From NCBI RefSeq assembly GCF_022549495.1, contig NZ_JAKZGD010000004.1, positions 186,001 through 250,000 of the forward strand: a stretch of DNA of 64,000 nt, written 5' to 3'. Of this stretch, positions 52,628 to 62,933 are shown one piece after another. Origin of the DNA: Acinetobacter sp. ANC 4805 (GTDB taxonomy: Bacteria; Pseudomonadota; Gammaproteobacteria; Pseudomonadales; Moraxellaceae). Each line of letters begins with the position of its first letter. Position 1 is the first letter of the stretch. The notes beneath the pieces were generated by a model. It was not told where the DNA came from, made no database searches, and saw only the letters and a program-made list of their open reading frames with translations. The translations under genes and the position numbers were made by a program.

Positions 52628-53646
52628 TGTAGTGTTTTACCTGCATGAAGTGGAATGATTTTTTGACCCTCAAGATAGTCAAAAGATTCAGCGACCGTAT
52701 TTTCTTCTTTCACTAGCGTGATTGTTGATGTATTGCGAGGAAGACCATAGAAGTCAGCACCAAATATGCTTGCAAAGCCTTCTAAGCGTTCTAATTTACC
52801 AACTTGGTCAAATGCTTGAGCATACAATTCAATTGCATTTGGCGCACTGTAGCAACCTGCACAGCCACATGCATTTTCTTTCGCATTCTGTGAGTGAGGT
52901 GCGCTGTCTGTACCCAAGAAGAATTTTGGATTGCCACTGGTCGCAACTTCTAATAACGTCGTTTGATGAGTTTGACGCTTTAAAATAGGCAGGCAGTAGA
53001 AATGAGGTTTTACGCCGCCAACCAACATATCATTACGGTTAAAGAGTAAATGTTGCGGTGTAATCGTTGCTGCAACATTACGATCTTGTTCAAGTACAAA
53101 ATTCGCTGCATCACTGGTGGTAATATGTTCTAAAACGACTTTTAATTTTGGGAACTGTTTTAATAACGGAGACAAAATTTCATCTAAGAATCTTTTTTCA
53201 CGGTCAAAAATGTCGACATGGTTGTGAGTGACTTCACCATGCAACAATAATGGCACTTGATGTTCTTCAAGTTGTTCAATCACCGCATAGACTTTACGAA
53301 TATCGCTCACACCATTATCTGAATTCGTCGTTGCGCCCGCAGGATAAAGTTTAATGGCATTTACAAACTCAGATTCTTTGATTTTACGAACTTCATCTGG
53401 TGAAGTGAAATCTGTAAAATAAAGCACCATACGTGGGTCAAAGTGAAGCCCTTCTGGAACATGGGCAAGAATACGATCACGATATGCGAGCGCTTCTTCT
53501 ACCGTTTTGACTGGTGGAACCAAGTTCGGCATACAAATTGCGCGCGCAAATTGTTTAGCAAGATCTGGTACAGTACGTTTTAAAGCTAATCCATCACGTA
53601 GGTGTGCATGCCAATCATCTGGCTGTAAAAGTGTAATAGTATTCAA
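52612..53646 (-). CDS. pyrC: Dihydroorotase
   Basis: 344 residues, third step of pyrimidine synthesis. TTG at 53646 is chosen because the protein then starts [19 protein letters not shown] and has the exact length of the class-II enzyme family. The longer frame upstream gives a hydrophobic extension unlike the family. Zinc ligands: [10 protein letters not shown] (His), IKLYPAG (carboxylated Lys), HGEVTH (His), VLEHITT (His) and FLGTDSAPH (Asp). An unusual Cys cluster, CGCAGCY near 255, is seen in related PyrC sequences. The last 16 bases overlap the rnt start. Confidence 0.93.
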   Translation of the reverse strand: MNTITLLQPDDWHAHLRDGLALKRTVPDLAKQFARAICMPNLVPPVKTVEEALAYRDRILAHVPEGLHFDPRMVLYFTDFTSPDEVRKIKESEFVNAIKLYPAGATTNSDNGVSDIRKVYAVIEQLEEHQVPLLLHGEVTHNHVDIFDREKRFLDEILSPLLKQFPKLKVVLEHITTSDAANFVLEQDRNVAATITPQHLLFNRNDMLVGGVKPHFYCLPILKRQTHQTTLLEVATSGNPKFFLGTDSAPHSQNAKENACGCAGCYSAPNAIELYAQAFDQVGKLERLEGFASIFGADFYGLPRNTSTITLVKEENTVAESFDYLEGQKIIPLHAGKTLQWRKV

Positions 53647-53808
53647 GGCGTACTTCAGACTTAAAAATAATATAAATAATAATGCATATAGTGTAAAAAT
53701 GGTAACTACAATTATGGATAAGTGGTTACGTAAAGCACATGAAAATATAAGAAATTGTGTTATTTTTATGTTGGACAAGAATACAGCATTATAAGAAGAG
53801 TGAGAGGG

Positions 53809-55071
53809 ATGGAAAATCAATATGATATTAATCAGTTACGCAAAACAAAAGAAGATTTAGAACACCTTGTTGTTCGACATTCCAGAACGAAGAAAACAAA
53901 GAAAATTTTGCCTGCTCAACTCGAAAATGAGTTTTGGCAATTTAATATTGATCGAACCAGAATTAATGCGATTCAGTTTTTTGGTCAAGGTGTAATCACG
54001 TATACGATTTTTATACTTTTGATTTTACCATCGAACTTATTGGTTATTCGAACAAGCACTCATTTTCTATTAGATCTTATATATAGCATTCTTAGTCTGG
54101 TTGTGGTGGGTGTTGCATTATTTTCATTTTGGGCATTTTCCCGTTTTAGACGTTTGAACCGATTATTTTATCCAGCCACATGCGTGATTGTGTTTTGCAC
54201 AATTCTTTTTCCATCTTTATTGATGATGAGTATTTCTAATGCAGTGTTGCAGAGTCAATCAATGGTATTGATTGCATTTCTGTATATGTTGGGTTTTATT
54301 CTCAGTGGGATTAAACCTAAACATATGTTATGGATTGGTTCTTCGGCTGCGATCGTGATTTTATTGTCCTTATATTTTCTCAAAGTCCCATGTGATTTTT
54401 TGATGTTAGGGCGCACTTTTATTGGAAGTCTCTTGTTAGGCTTTTCCATTAGTGTGATGCTTACATCGAAAGAAAGAAAATTATTTTTAAAAACCAAAAT
54501 AGCTGAAATTGATGAAAAAATTTTGCGGTTACAAGCATCTGAGCTTCTACATTTAAGCCAACATGATGAGTTAACCAAGGTCTCAAATAGACGCACTTTT
54601 GAAGAAATGTTTAGTTATTACTATGACTTGGCATGTAAAGATAGTAAGGCAATGTCTGTACTGTTTATTGATATTGATTTTTTTAAAAATTATAACGACT
54701 TCTATGGGCATCAGATGGGGGATCAAGTGATTTCTGCCATTGCAAAAACCATTAAAAGTTCAATTCGACATATGGATTTTATTGCACGTTATGGTGGAGA
54801 AGAGTTTGTTGTTCTTTTACCGGAAACGTCTGCTCAAGGTGCTTATGCAGTTGCAACAAATATCTATCGAGCAATTGATCGGCAGATGATTCCCCATGAA
54901 AAATCTTTAGTTTCTAATCACGTCACCATTAGTTTAGGGATTACAGTTTTTAATGGGAATTCTAAAATCAGCCAAGATTTAGTGATTCATACGGCAGATA
55001 AAGCGCTTTATAGAGCCAAACAACTTGGGCGTAACCAAATCTATTATCAACCATTGCCCAGTGTAGAATAA
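53809..55071 (+). CDS. Membrane-bound diguanylate cyclase (GGDEF)
   Basis: 420 residues. Cytoplasmic N-terminal helix of about 60 residues, then six hydrophobic segments (about residues 62-220), a short coiled-coil linker and a GGDEF domain (about 250-420). The active site is GGEEF, with [16 protein letters not shown] before it. An RxxD inhibitory site (RHMD) lies exactly five residues before GGEEF, so product feedback by c-di-GMP is likely. ATG 53809 has a GAGAGGG stretch immediately upstream; 163 bases separate its start from that of divergent pyrC. The signal sensed by the membrane part is unknown. Confidence 0.9.
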   Translation: MENQYDINQLRKTKEDLEHLVVRHSRTKKTKKILPAQLENEFWQFNIDRTRINAIQFFGQGVITYTIFILLILPSNLLVIRTSTHFLLDLIYSILSLVVVGVALFSFWAFSRFRRLNRLFYPATCVIVFCTILFPSLLMMSISNAVLQSQSMVLIAFLYMLGFILSGIKPKHMLWIGSSAAIVILLSLYFLKVPCDFLMLGRTFIGSLLLGFSISVMLTSKERKLFLKTKIAEIDEKILRLQASELLHLSQHDELTKVSNRRTFEEMFSYYYDLACKDSKAMSVLFIDIDFFKNYNDFYGHQMGDQVISAIAKTIKSSIRHMDFIARYGGEEFVVLLPETSAQGAYAVATNIYRAIDRQMIPHEKSLVSNHVTISLGITVFNGNSKISQDLVIHTADKALYRAKQLGRNQIYYQPLPSVE

Positions 55072-55084
55072 AAGAAAGCGTGAT

Positions 55085-55119
55085 AAAAAAACCGAATACT
55101 GATGGTATTCGGTTTTTTT
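55085..55119. terminator. Bidirectional terminator between GGDEF and L,D-transpeptidase genes
   Basis: AAAAAACCGAATACT pairs with GGTATTCGGTTTTTT via a short loop, with A- and T-runs for both directions. It separates convergent genes. Confidence 0.88.
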
Positions 55120-55135
55120 AATTGAATAATCTAAA

Positions 55136-56335
55136 TTATTCTAAGAATTTTACAGTAACGCCAGAACGTACTTTTCCACCTAAATCATTTGCATCCCAGT
55201 TGGTTAAGCGAATACAACCATGTGATGCAGTCTTCGAAATCAAAGAAGGATTAGGTGTCCCGTGAATACCAAAAGATCGCTTGCTTAGACCGATCCAGAT
55301 ATTACCGACAGGCGCGTTTGGACCAGGTGGTAACATGAGTGGTTTAAGATTATTGCCTTGAATAAAATTCGATGGTGAATAGCTATAGTATGGGTTCTTG
55401 GTTACACCGACTACTTTATATGTACCAGTCGGAGAAGGCGTGTCAGCACTGCCAATTGTTGCAGGAAATGAAGCAATCATTTGGTTACGGCTATTGAATA
55501 AATAAAGCTGTCTTGCGCCTTTATGCGCAACGATTAAATGAATATCTTCTGGTAAATCATTGCGCACATTGGCAACAATAATTTTTTCGCCTGCTTTTTT
55601 GAACGTTGCAGTTGGATTTAGTTTTTTGAGGAAACCTTCATCCATATGAAATTTTTCACCTAACATTTCTGTTACGCGCGTGTAGTACAAGCCTTTCATT
55701 TTTGCTTGTAGTGCATAGTCAGCAGGAATTGAATCTGCATATGGACCTTTTAAGTCCGCATCAGTGATCGTGTATTCAATATATGTTGGTTTGTTTTGTT
55801 GAGCGACTAAAGCATCCCACGTTTCTTTTGTGAGTTGTCCTGTTGGCGTGAGACCATTCATTTGCTGAAATGAAGCAATTGCTTTTAAGGTATTTTTACC
55901 ATTTGAACCATCAATTGCACCAGGTGAAGCATGAGCATTGTTGAGCATCACATGTGCACGTGCATAGACAGGCAATTGACCTTTCTCAAGATTTTCATAC
56001 CAATCGGCAGTATTTAAACTGTCTAAAGTCCATGAAACTTTAACGGTTGGTGTTGTCGCCGTTGTCTCTGGTGCATTTTCTAGTTTTTGAGATATTGCCG
56101 AAGCAGCTCCCGTATTGACTTGTGGTTCAGAAGCAGCTTGAACAGCAACACTTGATGCGGGTTGAGCCATTACACTCGATGCAGCAGAACGCTCGATAGA
56201 TAATGGGTCAATAGGATCTTGAACGGGAGCTGAGATTTTTTTTGGATTTAATGCTTGCTCAGTTGTTGGGGCAGCAAAAGCAACGTTAGCAAGAATACAA
56301 CTTAAACTCATAGCGAGTAATGAGCGAACAAACAT
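55136..56335 (-). CDS. L,D-transpeptidase (YkuD family) with peptidoglycan-binding domain
   Basis: 399 residues. Signal peptide MFVRSLLAMSLSCILANVAFA, then an Ala/Pro/Gln/Ser-rich linker (about 25-100), a PG_binding_1-like repeat (VMLNNAHASPGAIDGSNGKN...SFQQMNGLTPTG near 130-165), and the YkuD catalytic domain with SHGCIRLTNWDANDL near 378 (Cys catalytic). It makes 3-3 crosslinks or attaches lipoproteins to peptidoglycan in the periplasm. ATG 56335 (AAGG upstream) is chosen over TTG 56344. Acinetobacter has several such enzymes; which one this is cannot be said. Confidence 0.88.
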   Translation of the reverse strand: MFVRSLLAMSLSCILANVAFAAPTTEQALNPKKISAPVQDPIDPLSIERSAASSVMAQPASSVAVQAASEPQVNTGAASAISQKLENAPETTATTPTVKVSWTLDSLNTADWYENLEKGQLPVYARAHVMLNNAHASPGAIDGSNGKNTLKAIASFQQMNGLTPTGQLTKETWDALVAQQNKPTYIEYTITDADLKGPYADSIPADYALQAKMKGLYYTRVTEMLGEKFHMDEGFLKKLNPTATFKKAGEKIIVANVRNDLPEDIHLIVAHKGARQLYLFNSRNQMIASFPATIGSADTPSPTGTYKVVGVTKNPYYSYSPSNFIQGNNLKPLMLPPGPNAPVGNIWIGLSKRSFGIHGTPNPSLISKTASHGCIRLTNWDANDLGGKVRSGVTVKFLE

Positions 56336-56535
56336 GTAATTCAACCTTAAGAATTATTCATATTGAAATATAAGATATTGCAAGTATTACAGAAAATAGA
56401 ACAGCTTGCAGTAGCAGTTTTGTGTCAAAGCTAAAAAATTAGTTGAAGTCTGATTTTTTGTATGGGTTTACAATTATAAATTCAGGGCTAACTTTGTTAT
56501 GATGCATCCTACATGAAAAAATTTAGAGATTGGTA

Positions 56536-57609
56536 ATGACAACGTTGAAAAATGATCGTTTTTTACGAGCTTTGCTGCGTGAACCTGTAGACACCACACC
56601 TGTATGGATGATGCGTCAAGCAGGGCGTTATTTACCAGAATATCGTGAAACTCGTGCGCAAGCAGGAGATTTCTTGTCTCTATGCAAAAATACTGAGTTT
56701 GCTTGTGAAGTGACTTTACAGCCATTACGTCGCTATGAGCTCGATGCTGCGATTTTATTCTCAGATATTTTAACTGTACCTGATGCACTGGGCTTGGGAC
56801 TATATTTTGAAGCGGGCGAAGGTCCTAAGTTTCATAAAACTATTCGTACTGAACAAGATGTTGCAAATTTACCGAAACTAAATTCTAAATCAGATTTAGC
56901 TTACGTGATGAATGCAGTTTCAACGATTCGATCTGCTTTAAATGGACAAGTGCCGCTGATTGGTTTTTCGGGCAGCCCTTGGACATTAGCAACCTATATG
57001 GTTGAAGGTGGTTCAAGTAAAGAATTCCGCTTCATTAAGAATATGATGTATGCACAACCCGAAGTGTTACATGCTTTACTTGATCATCTTGCTGATTCAG
57101 TGATTGATTATCTCAATGCTCAAATTGATGCAGGCGCTCAAGCAATCCAAATTTTTGATAGTTGGGGCGGCGCATTAGCACATCGCGAATATGTCGAATT
57201 TTCATTGAACTACATGACCAAAATTATTGCAGGACTGCAACGTGAAAAAGATGGTCAACGTATTCCGATTATTGTATTCACCAAAGGTGGTGGTCAATGG
57301 TTGGAGACCATGTTAAGCACTGGTGCAGATGCATTTGGCTTAGACTGGACGACACCACTTTATACTGCACGTGATGTGGTTGCAGGTCGAGCTGCCCTAC
57401 AAGGAAACTTAGATCCAGCAGTGCTCTATGGCTCAGCAGCTTCAATTGAAAAATCGGTAAAAGCAATGCTCGATGATGCCTATGCAAATGGTGAGAAAAC
57501 AGGGTATATCGCAAACTTAGGTCATGGCATTACTCAATGGGTTGATCCTGCCCAGCCTAAGATTTTTGTCGATACTGTACATGAATACAGCGCAAAATAT
57601 TTAGGTTGA
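56536..57609 (+). CDS. hemE: Uroporphyrinogen decarboxylase
   Basis: 357 residues, converts uroporphyrinogen III to coproporphyrinogen III in heme synthesis. [37 protein letters not shown] is the typical N-terminus (positions 1-37), followed by [14 protein letters not shown] near 75 with the catalytic Asp and the [16 protein letters not shown] block near 140. ATG 56536 is in frame with a TTG 6 bases upstream. It is transcribed alone, divergent from the L,D-transpeptidase gene, with the DUF817-like gene behind. Confidence 0.97.
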   Translation: MTTLKNDRFLRALLREPVDTTPVWMMRQAGRYLPEYRETRAQAGDFLSLCKNTEFACEVTLQPLRRYELDAAILFSDILTVPDALGLGLYFEAGEGPKFHKTIRTEQDVANLPKLNSKSDLAYVMNAVSTIRSALNGQVPLIGFSGSPWTLATYMVEGGSSKEFRFIKNMMYAQPEVLHALLDHLADSVIDYLNAQIDAGAQAIQIFDSWGGALAHREYVEFSLNYMTKIIAGLQREKDGQRIPIIVFTKGGGQWLETMLSTGADAFGLDWTTPLYTARDVVAGRAALQGNLDPAVLYGSAASIEKSVKAMLDDAYANGEKTGYIANLGHGITQWVDPAQPKIFVDTVHEYSAKYLG

Positions 57610-57651
57610 TATTGAGCATATTTCAAGGCTAAACACGCTAGGATTCATTTT

Positions 57652-58449
57652 GTGCAGTTGATCGTATTATCCCTAAATTTTATGACTAAGGCAGCTTCGG
57701 CTGCCTTATTTGGATTGTTGCTTTTAATTGCTTTTGCATTGACAGCACCTATGGGAAGTCATGAGTACTATGGTTTCTTTCGCTATGACTATTTACTGTT
57801 TTATGCATTAGCAATTCAGGTTTGTTTGCTGTACTTAAAGCTTGAATCATGGGCTGAAGCGAAAGTGATAGCCTTGTTTCATATCATGGCAATGGGGATG
57901 GAAATTTTCCTCACGCATCCTGCGATTGCTTCTTGGCAATATCCGCAACCTGCAATTTTTAAACTCCTTACTGTGCCATTATTTGCAGGTTTTATGTACT
58001 CGGCTGTAGGGAGCTTTTTTGCTCGATCTTTAAGACTTTATCAAGTTTCTTTTGAAAATCTACCACAGTTTAGCAATATGCTGTGCCTAGCAGTTTTGTC
58101 GTATTTAAATTTTATGAGCAAGTTTTTTATTCCAGACATTCGTTTAGTTTTATTTGCTTGGAGTATTGTCATTTTTTGGAAGACCAAACTCTCTTTTCAG
58201 CTTGAAAGACATACTTTTAAAGTTCCAATGTTACCTGTGTTATTGGTACTTGCATTTTTGATTTGGATCGCGGAAAACATTAGTACATTTTATAAAATTT
58301 GGCTATATCCGAGTCAGGTCGATGCATGGCATATGGTCGGTTGGGGAAAATTAGGTTCTTGGTATTTATTATTACTTTTAAGTTTAGTCTTGGTTTTGAA
58401 AATCTTAGGTACTAGAAATAAAAAAGGAATGTGGCAATTACATTCCTAA
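57652..58449 (+). CDS. DUF817-like inner-membrane protein
   Basis: 265 residues with about seven or eight hydrophobic segments. The RYDYLLFYALAIQVCLLYLKLES segment and MGMEIFLTHPAIASWQYPQPAI, with the conserved His/Trp/Tyr pattern, resemble DUF817 proteins, which include YoaT of Bacillus. The role is unknown. GTG 57652 is preceded by TAGGA; an ATG at residue 11 (57682) is an alternative start, and the first 10 residues are only weakly hydrophobic. It follows hemE by 43 bases and may share its transcript. Confidence 0.7.
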   Translation: MQLIVLSLNFMTKAASAALFGLLLLIAFALTAPMGSHEYYGFFRYDYLLFYALAIQVCLLYLKLESWAEAKVIALFHIMAMGMEIFLTHPAIASWQYPQPAIFKLLTVPLFAGFMYSAVGSFFARSLRLYQVSFENLPQFSNMLCLAVLSYLNFMSKFFIPDIRLVLFAWSIVIFWKTKLSFQLERHTFKVPMLPVLLVLAFLIWIAENISTFYKIWLYPSQVDAWHMVGWGKLGSWYLLLLLSLVLVLKILGTRNKKGMWQLHS

Positions 58450-58479
58450 ATTCTATATGTTGAAATGTATGTAATGAAA

Positions 58480-58842
58480 TTACACTTCAACAAGCACATA
58501 GTATTTTTTAACAGCTTCAATGACTTCAAATGTACCGATAAATGCAGGGGGAATAATGCCTGCATTTCCCGCAGTTACTTCAATAAAAGAATTGGTTTTT
58601 GCATCATGGATACGGACAATCCCTTCAATGACTTGAAAAAACTCTTGTTTATTGTCAGCAAATTGAATATTCCACGCACCCACTTCACATTGCCAAATAC
58701 CACAGCCCATATGTGGATGTTCATATAAGCTATAGGTGAGACGTTCAGGATTTCCTGTGACTAGGCGATCAGCTCGAGGAAAATCAATGCTGGCTTGGTT
58801 TTGAACTAATTCACCAAAACCTGCTAACTGAATAGATGACAT
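58480..58842 (-). CDS. Cupin-domain protein (DUF861-like)
   Basis: 120 residues forming a single cupin barrel. The core is GIWQCEVGAWNIQFADNKQEFFQVIEGIVRI (positions about 48-78), with the PPAFIGTFEV second motif near 98. The pattern with C/W-T/N-pair and E-F-x-V-I-E-G is that of the Cupin_3/DUF861 group. The active-site His positions are partly replaced (the E-F-F-Q-V-I-E-G box has no His), so it may lack a bound metal. ATG 58842 starts 14 bases after the folE stop; the two genes are probably co-transcribed. Confidence 0.75.
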   Translation of the reverse strand: MSSIQLAGFGELVQNQASIDFPRADRLVTGNPERLTYSLYEHPHMGCGIWQCEVGAWNIQFADNKQEFFQVIEGIVRIHDAKTNSFIEVTAGNAGIIPPAFIGTFEVIEAVKKYYVLVEV

Positions 58843-58856
58843 ATGAATTGCTCGGT

Positions 58857-59411
58857 TTAATAACTTTCAGGCACAGCGCTTAAAAACTCACGACGTGCGT
58901 CTTTGTCAGTTTTGAAATCACCAACAAAAGAAACTGTACGTGTGGTTGATTCTTGTTTGCCGACACCCCGCATCATCATACACATATGGGCTGAGTCAAT
59001 GACAACTGCAACACCACGTGCCTGAGTTACTTCAGCAACTGCTTCGGCAATTTGCTGAGTCAAGTTTTCTTGAATCTGTAAACGGCGTGCAAACATTTCA
59101 GTAATACGCGCAAATTTAGATAGACCTAAAACTTGACCTTCAGGTAAATAAGCAATGTGTACACGACCATAGAAAGGAAGAAGATGGTGTTCACAAAGCG
59201 AATAAAACTCGATATTTTTGACCAATACCATTTCATGGTTATCGGATGGGAAAACCGCACTATTTGTAACTTCTTCAAGGGTTTTGCTATAACCAGAAGT
59301 TAAAAAAGAAAAAGCTTTAGCCGCACGCATAGGCGTATCTTTTAAGCCTGGGCGATTTAGATCTTCGCCAACGGCAGTTAAAATATTTGCGTACGATTGC
59401 TGCATAGACAT
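58857..59411 (-). CDS. folE: GTP cyclohydrolase I
   Basis: 184 residues, first step of tetrahydrofolate synthesis (GTP to dihydroneopterin triphosphate). Zinc ligands Cys/His in [14 protein letters not shown] near 75 and the AHMCMMMRG Cys near 145 are present, so this is the zinc-dependent type I enzyme. [17 protein letters not shown] near 18-34 is typical. ATG 59411 is preferred over GTG 59423 because the family begins near there; ATG 59405 is also possible. Downstream lies the cupin gene; upstream, an Smr-domain gene on the same strand. Confidence 0.93.
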   Translation of the reverse strand: MSMQQSYANILTAVGEDLNRPGLKDTPMRAAKAFSFLTSGYSKTLEEVTNSAVFPSDNHEMVLVKNIEFYSLCEHHLLPFYGRVHIAYLPEGQVLGLSKFARITEMFARRLQIQENLTQQIAEAVAEVTQARGVAVVIDSAHMCMMMRGVGKQESTTRTVSFVGDFKTDKDARREFLSAVPESY

Positions 59412-59495
59412 AACAATGTTCACTTAGATGGGTTGAACAAAACGGGAATTGTATCAGAAAACGACTCAAAAACTTAATTTTGAACCAAATGCCGA

Positions 59496-60185
59496 TTATT
59501 GTTTGTGCTTTGGGTTCTTTTCTGCACGTTTTAAGAGCACTAAAACAGCACCAGTACCCCCCTGATTTTCAGGTGCGCTGACAAAAGCAAGCACATCACG
59601 ATGTTGTCTAAGCCAGCCATTGACATAGGTTTTTAAAATGGCTTCAGGTCCTTTACCGTGAACAATTTTGATGACATTTTGATTTTCATCTTTTGCCATT
59701 TGAATGATCTGTAGAACGGCTGCTCGGGCTTGTTCAACGGTACAACCATGTAAATCGACTGCTTCAAACCAACGAGTTTTACCTGTTTTTAAATCTTCAA
59801 AGACTTTGTGCTGCAAGGTTGCAATGCGATAGCTTAAAGTCGCTTGGCTTGCCACTGGATTTAAGATGGCTTGGGTATCTGAAATTTCTGTAAGCTCTTG
59901 CTCAGTACCACCTTCGGCTGCTGCGCGTTTTGCTAAGGTTTGGGCATCAACTTTTTTGCGACGCGCGACTTTGGTATCGGCAATATTTTGATTGTCGATT
60001 GGTTTTACGCCGAGAAGGGCTTTTTTAAAAAGCTCAGTATCTTCCAACTCTTCAGCGATCGCCTGAGTTTTTTTTGCCTCAACTTGTTTTGCGATAGCGC
60101 TAGATTGAGGGTTAGAGATTTGCTTTTTAAAGGCTTTCAGTAAATTAAACTGATCTTTAGAAAGCGATGAATCATGTTTACTCAT
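59496..60185 (-). CDS. Smr-domain DNA/RNA endonuclease-like protein
   Basis: 229 residues. The first 130 are charged and probably disordered (Lys/Ala/Gln-rich). The C-terminal Smr domain is complete: VDLHGCTVEQARAAVLQII (conserved DLHG) near 142, IVHGKGPEAILK near 176, then FVSAPENQGGTGAVLVLLKR near 200-220. Smr proteins nick or bind branched DNA or cleave RNA (MutS2, SmrA, SmrB); SmrB rescues collided ribosomes. SmrA-like is the best guess without distinction. It has no obvious operon partner except folE downstream. Confidence 0.85.
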   Translation of the reverse strand: MSKHDSSLSKDQFNLLKAFKKQISNPQSSAIAKQVEAKKTQAIAEELEDTELFKKALLGVKPIDNQNIADTKVARRKKVDAQTLAKRAAAEGGTEQELTEISDTQAILNPVASQATLSYRIATLQHKVFEDLKTGKTRWFEAVDLHGCTVEQARAAVLQIIQMAKDENQNVIKIVHGKGPEAILKTYVNGWLRQHRDVLAFVSAPENQGGTGAVLVLLKRAEKNPKHKQ

Positions 60186-60375
60186 AAGTTTAGAAAAATA
60201 GGCAAGATACGAGAGATGTAAAATTATAGTCCGAATCTGTGATGATTTGAACTAAATTGCATTCATGCAATGTTGTAGATAATCGAAAGTAGTGAGTGGC
60301 TGTTCAAAAATGGTCAATTAGTTGTAATTATAAGGTTATTCAAAATTAGATTGTTAAGAAAAAAGTTTTAAAAAA

Positions 60376-60729
60376 CTAAATATCAAGTAATGACTCATCA
60401 AACCAAACATCTTCATAATTATTAGCTATTAAGAATCTCCAACCAGGAGGTAATGCTAGAAATTTTTGTATTTGTGGGCACCATTCAGTGATATGTTCTA
60501 TATGTATAGATTTAAAAAAATTAGGATCATCAGAAAAATCTTCGCCGCCCCAGATATACCATCCATTTGTATTCTCTTCAGGAGGATGTCTCAAGCCATT
60601 AATAGGAGTTATATTTTCTTTAATATTCAGTGTTATTCCTAACTTCGTTCCCTCTAAAGTGGGACGATAAGGAGTACCATATTTTTTACATAAGCTTCTT
60701 TGTAATGATTCAATTTCTTTATTCGACAT
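60376..60729 (-). CDS. Imm33-like immunity protein (no adjacent toxin)
   Basis: 117 residues. The GWYIWGGEDFSDDPNFFKSIHI...WCPQIQKFLALPPGWRFL...YEDVWFDESLL pattern is that of Imm33-domain proteins found in polymorphic toxin loci. There is no toxin gene or VgrG/CDI module around it: neighbours are smr, folE and trpC. ATG 60729 has AGAGCTTAAATTT upstream. It is more AT-rich than its neighbours, which fits horizontal gain. It could be a free-standing immunity gene protecting against kin toxins, or just an orphan. Confidence 0.7.
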   Translation of the reverse strand: MSNKEIESLQRSLCKKYGTPYRPTLEGTKLGITLNIKENITPINGLRHPPEENTNGWYIWGGEDFSDDPNFFKSIHIEHITEWCPQIQKFLALPPGWRFLIANNYEDVWFDESLLDI

Positions 60730-60798
60730 AAATTTAAGCTCTTTATTTTATTGTCAATTCGAATTCATATTTTGGCATGGTATTTTTTAAATAATTAT

Positions 60799-60828
60799 AA
60801 AAGCCCAATGATAAAGAATTGGGCTTTT
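60799..60828 (-). terminator. Terminator of trpC
   Basis: AAAAGCCCAAT (60799-60809) pairs with ATTGGGCTTTT (60818-60828), with an 8-base loop and U-run on the minus strand, 13 bases after the trpC stop. Confidence 0.88.
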
Positions 60829-60841
60829 ATTTGAATTTAAA

Positions 60842-61648
60842 TTAAATCTGCTCAGTCTTCCCAAACAATTCTGCAAATGCTTGATCTGGACGTGGCTGTT
60901 TCATAAAGCTTTCACCGACAAGGAAAGTATGAATATCATTGGCTTGCATCATTTCTACATCAGCAGGTGTGGCAATACCACTTTCAGTAACCAATACACG
61001 AGAAGCAGGCAACAATTTCTTTAAACGTAATGAAGTATTTAAATCAACATCAAAGGTTTTAAGATTGCGGTTATTCACACCTAGAATACAGTGCTCAGAA
61101 AGCTTTAACGCACGTTCCAATTCATATTCATCATGCACTTCAACCAATACATCAAGTTGATGCTCAAATGCAGTTTTTGACATTTCTTCAAGTTGTTGAT
61201 CTGATAAACATGCCACGATTAATAAAATACAATCTGCATGTAAGGCACGTGCTTCAACCACGTTATAAGGATCAACCAAGAAGTCCTTACGCAAAGCTGG
61301 TAGGGCACAATGATTACGTGCAATCACAATATTTTCATCAGCACCTTGGAAGAAATCCACATCAGTTAAGACAGAGAGACATGCTGCGCCTGCTTGCTCA
61401 TATTGCTGTGCAATTTCCGCAGGATTAAAGTCTGCACGAATGATGCCTTTAGATGGTGATGCTTTTTTAATTTCAGCAATCACAGCAGGGCGTTTATGCT
61501 GTAAAGCATTCGCAAAACCACGAACTGGTGTTGCCTCTTTTGCCCACTGTTCAACATCGTGCAAGCTACGTTGTTTTAAACGTGCTGCAAGCTCCTCATG
61601 TTTGCGGTCAACAATTTTACCTAAAATGGTATTTTGAATATCGATCAT
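60842..61648 (-). CDS. trpC: Indole-3-glycerol phosphate synthase
   Basis: 268 residues, TIM barrel, fourth step of tryptophan synthesis. VIAEIKKASPSKG (catalytic Lys region) near 54, ALPALRKDFLVDPYNVVEA near 113, ILGVNNRNLKTFDVDL near 190 and TESGIATPADV near 222 are all conserved. Unlike in E. coli it is not fused to TrpF. ATG 61648 is 9 bases after the trpD stop, with GAAGTCC upstream; trpD and trpC form one unit. Confidence 0.96.
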   Translation of the reverse strand: MIDIQNTILGKIVDRKHEELAARLKQRSLHDVEQWAKEATPVRGFANALQHKRPAVIAEIKKASPSKGIIRADFNPAEIAQQYEQAGAACLSVLTDVDFFQGADENIVIARNHCALPALRKDFLVDPYNVVEARALHADCILLIVACLSDQQLEEMSKTAFEHQLDVLVEVHDEYELERALKLSEHCILGVNNRNLKTFDVDLNTSLRLKKLLPASRVLVTESGIATPADVEMMQANDIHTFLVGESFMKQPRPDQAFAELFGKTEQI

Positions 61649-61657
61649 GAGAAGTCC

Positions 61658-62707
61658 TTAGTCTGCTTGGTATTGTTTCAATGTCTTGGTGAATTCAGCC
61701 AAAATACTCATTTTTTCTAAGGCTTGACCGCCGTAAAGAATATCCTGAGCGAACTCAACTGCTTGTTTGTAGGTCTTGGTGATACCTGCAACATAAATAC
61801 CTGCACCTGCATTCAGTGCAATCATATTTGCTGCTTTTTCACCAATTTCTGATTTGTCACGACCTAAAGCATCTTTGATCAGCTTTAAGCTTTCTTCTGA
61901 ACTGTTGACCACTAAGCCAGTTAGTGTTTGAGAGGGAATACCAACTTCATCAGGCGTTAGCGTCCATTCGCTAATTTCACCATCTTTAAGTTCAGCGACA
62001 GTCGTTGGGGCTGCAAGACTGATTTCATCTAAACCATCTCTTGAGTGTACAACCAATACATGGACTGCACCCAGTTGTCTTAATACTTCTGCAATAGGAC
62101 GACACAGCTCATCTGAAAATACGCCAATCACAAAACGTCTGACACCCGCAGGGTTGGTCAATGGACCTAGTAAATTAAAAATGCTACGAATACCTAATTC
62201 ACGACGTGGTGCGACTGCATAACGCATTGCTTTATGATGATTTGGTGCAAATAAGAAACCAACGCCGATTTCACGGATACAGCGTTCGGTTTGTTGCATG
62301 TCTAAATCAAGTTGAATCCCCATTTGCTCAAGCACATCGGATGAACCCGATTTGCTTGATACGCCACGGTTACCATGCTTGGCGATGGTTGCCCCCGCGG
62401 CTGCAATTACAAAACTTGAAGCAGTAGAAACATTAAATAGATTTTGACCATCACCACCTGTACCAACAATATCGACAAGGTGAGGAATATCACTAACATC
62501 AATTTTTATTGCGAACTCACGCATAATACGTGCAGCCGCGGTAATCTCATCAATACTTTCACCTTTCATACGCAAGCCCATCATCAGCGCACCGATCTGT
62601 GCATCGGTTGCTTCACCTTGCATAATGCTACGCATGACATCTTCCATTTGTGGCTGGCTAAGATGAATGTTTTTAGTAATGTGATTGAGTGCCTGTTGGA
62701 TATTCAT
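61658..62707 (-). CDS. trpD: Anthranilate phosphoribosyltransferase
   Basis: 349 residues, second step of tryptophan synthesis. The phosphoribosyl-binding motif [17 protein letters not shown] is near residue 77, [17 protein letters not shown] near 108, and [11 protein letters not shown] near 172. ATG 62707 (or ATG 62713 two codons earlier) is the start; [15 protein letters not shown] is the typical N-terminus. It is followed closely by trpC, while trpG upstream is separated by a terminator and 226 bases, so trpDC and trpG may be transcribed separately. Confidence 0.96.
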   Translation of the reverse strand: MNIQQALNHITKNIHLSQPQMEDVMRSIMQGEATDAQIGALMMGLRMKGESIDEITAAARIMREFAIKIDVSDIPHLVDIVGTGGDGQNLFNVSTASSFVIAAAGATIAKHGNRGVSSKSGSSDVLEQMGIQLDLDMQQTERCIREIGVGFLFAPNHHKAMRYAVAPRRELGIRSIFNLLGPLTNPAGVRRFVIGVFSDELCRPIAEVLRQLGAVHVLVVHSRDGLDEISLAAPTTVAELKDGEISEWTLTPDEVGIPSQTLTGLVVNSSEESLKLIKDALGRDKSEIGEKAANMIALNAGAGIYVAGITKTYKQAVEFAQDILYGGQALEKMSILAEFTKTLKQYQAD

Positions 62708-62879
62708 AGTCATGAGTTACAGCATTTAATGATTAAAAGATTGAGCAAAACCAGTTGATGATGAGGGTGCGCTTTCAGTGATATATGATTCACTTGCTAA
62801 TTGGCTATGTTAGCAGAAAATAGCTTTAGTTTTGAGCTTGCGCTTAGTTTTTTAATTTAAAGTATTTTCATGATGCAAA

Positions 62880-62908
62880 ATAAAAACAGCCTATTTTTAA
62901 ATAGGCTG
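62880..62908 (-). terminator. Terminator between trpG and trpD
   Basis: CAGCCTAT (62887-62894) pairs with ATAGGCTG (62901-62908), 6-base loop, with a U-run on the minus strand. It lies 25 bases after the trpG stop. Confidence 0.85.
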
Positions 62909-62933
62909 CTTATCTTAGAGCTTGAGTTTACAT

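Noticed and set aside
52612-53820. pyrC start at the far upstream codon
   Set aside because: The added 58 residues are hydrophobic and unlike dihydroorotases; TTG 53646 gives the family length and N-terminus.
62714-62933. Tryptophan attenuator with leader peptide before trpD
   Set aside because: The terminator at 62880 follows trpG directly and no short frame with Trp codons was found beyond it.
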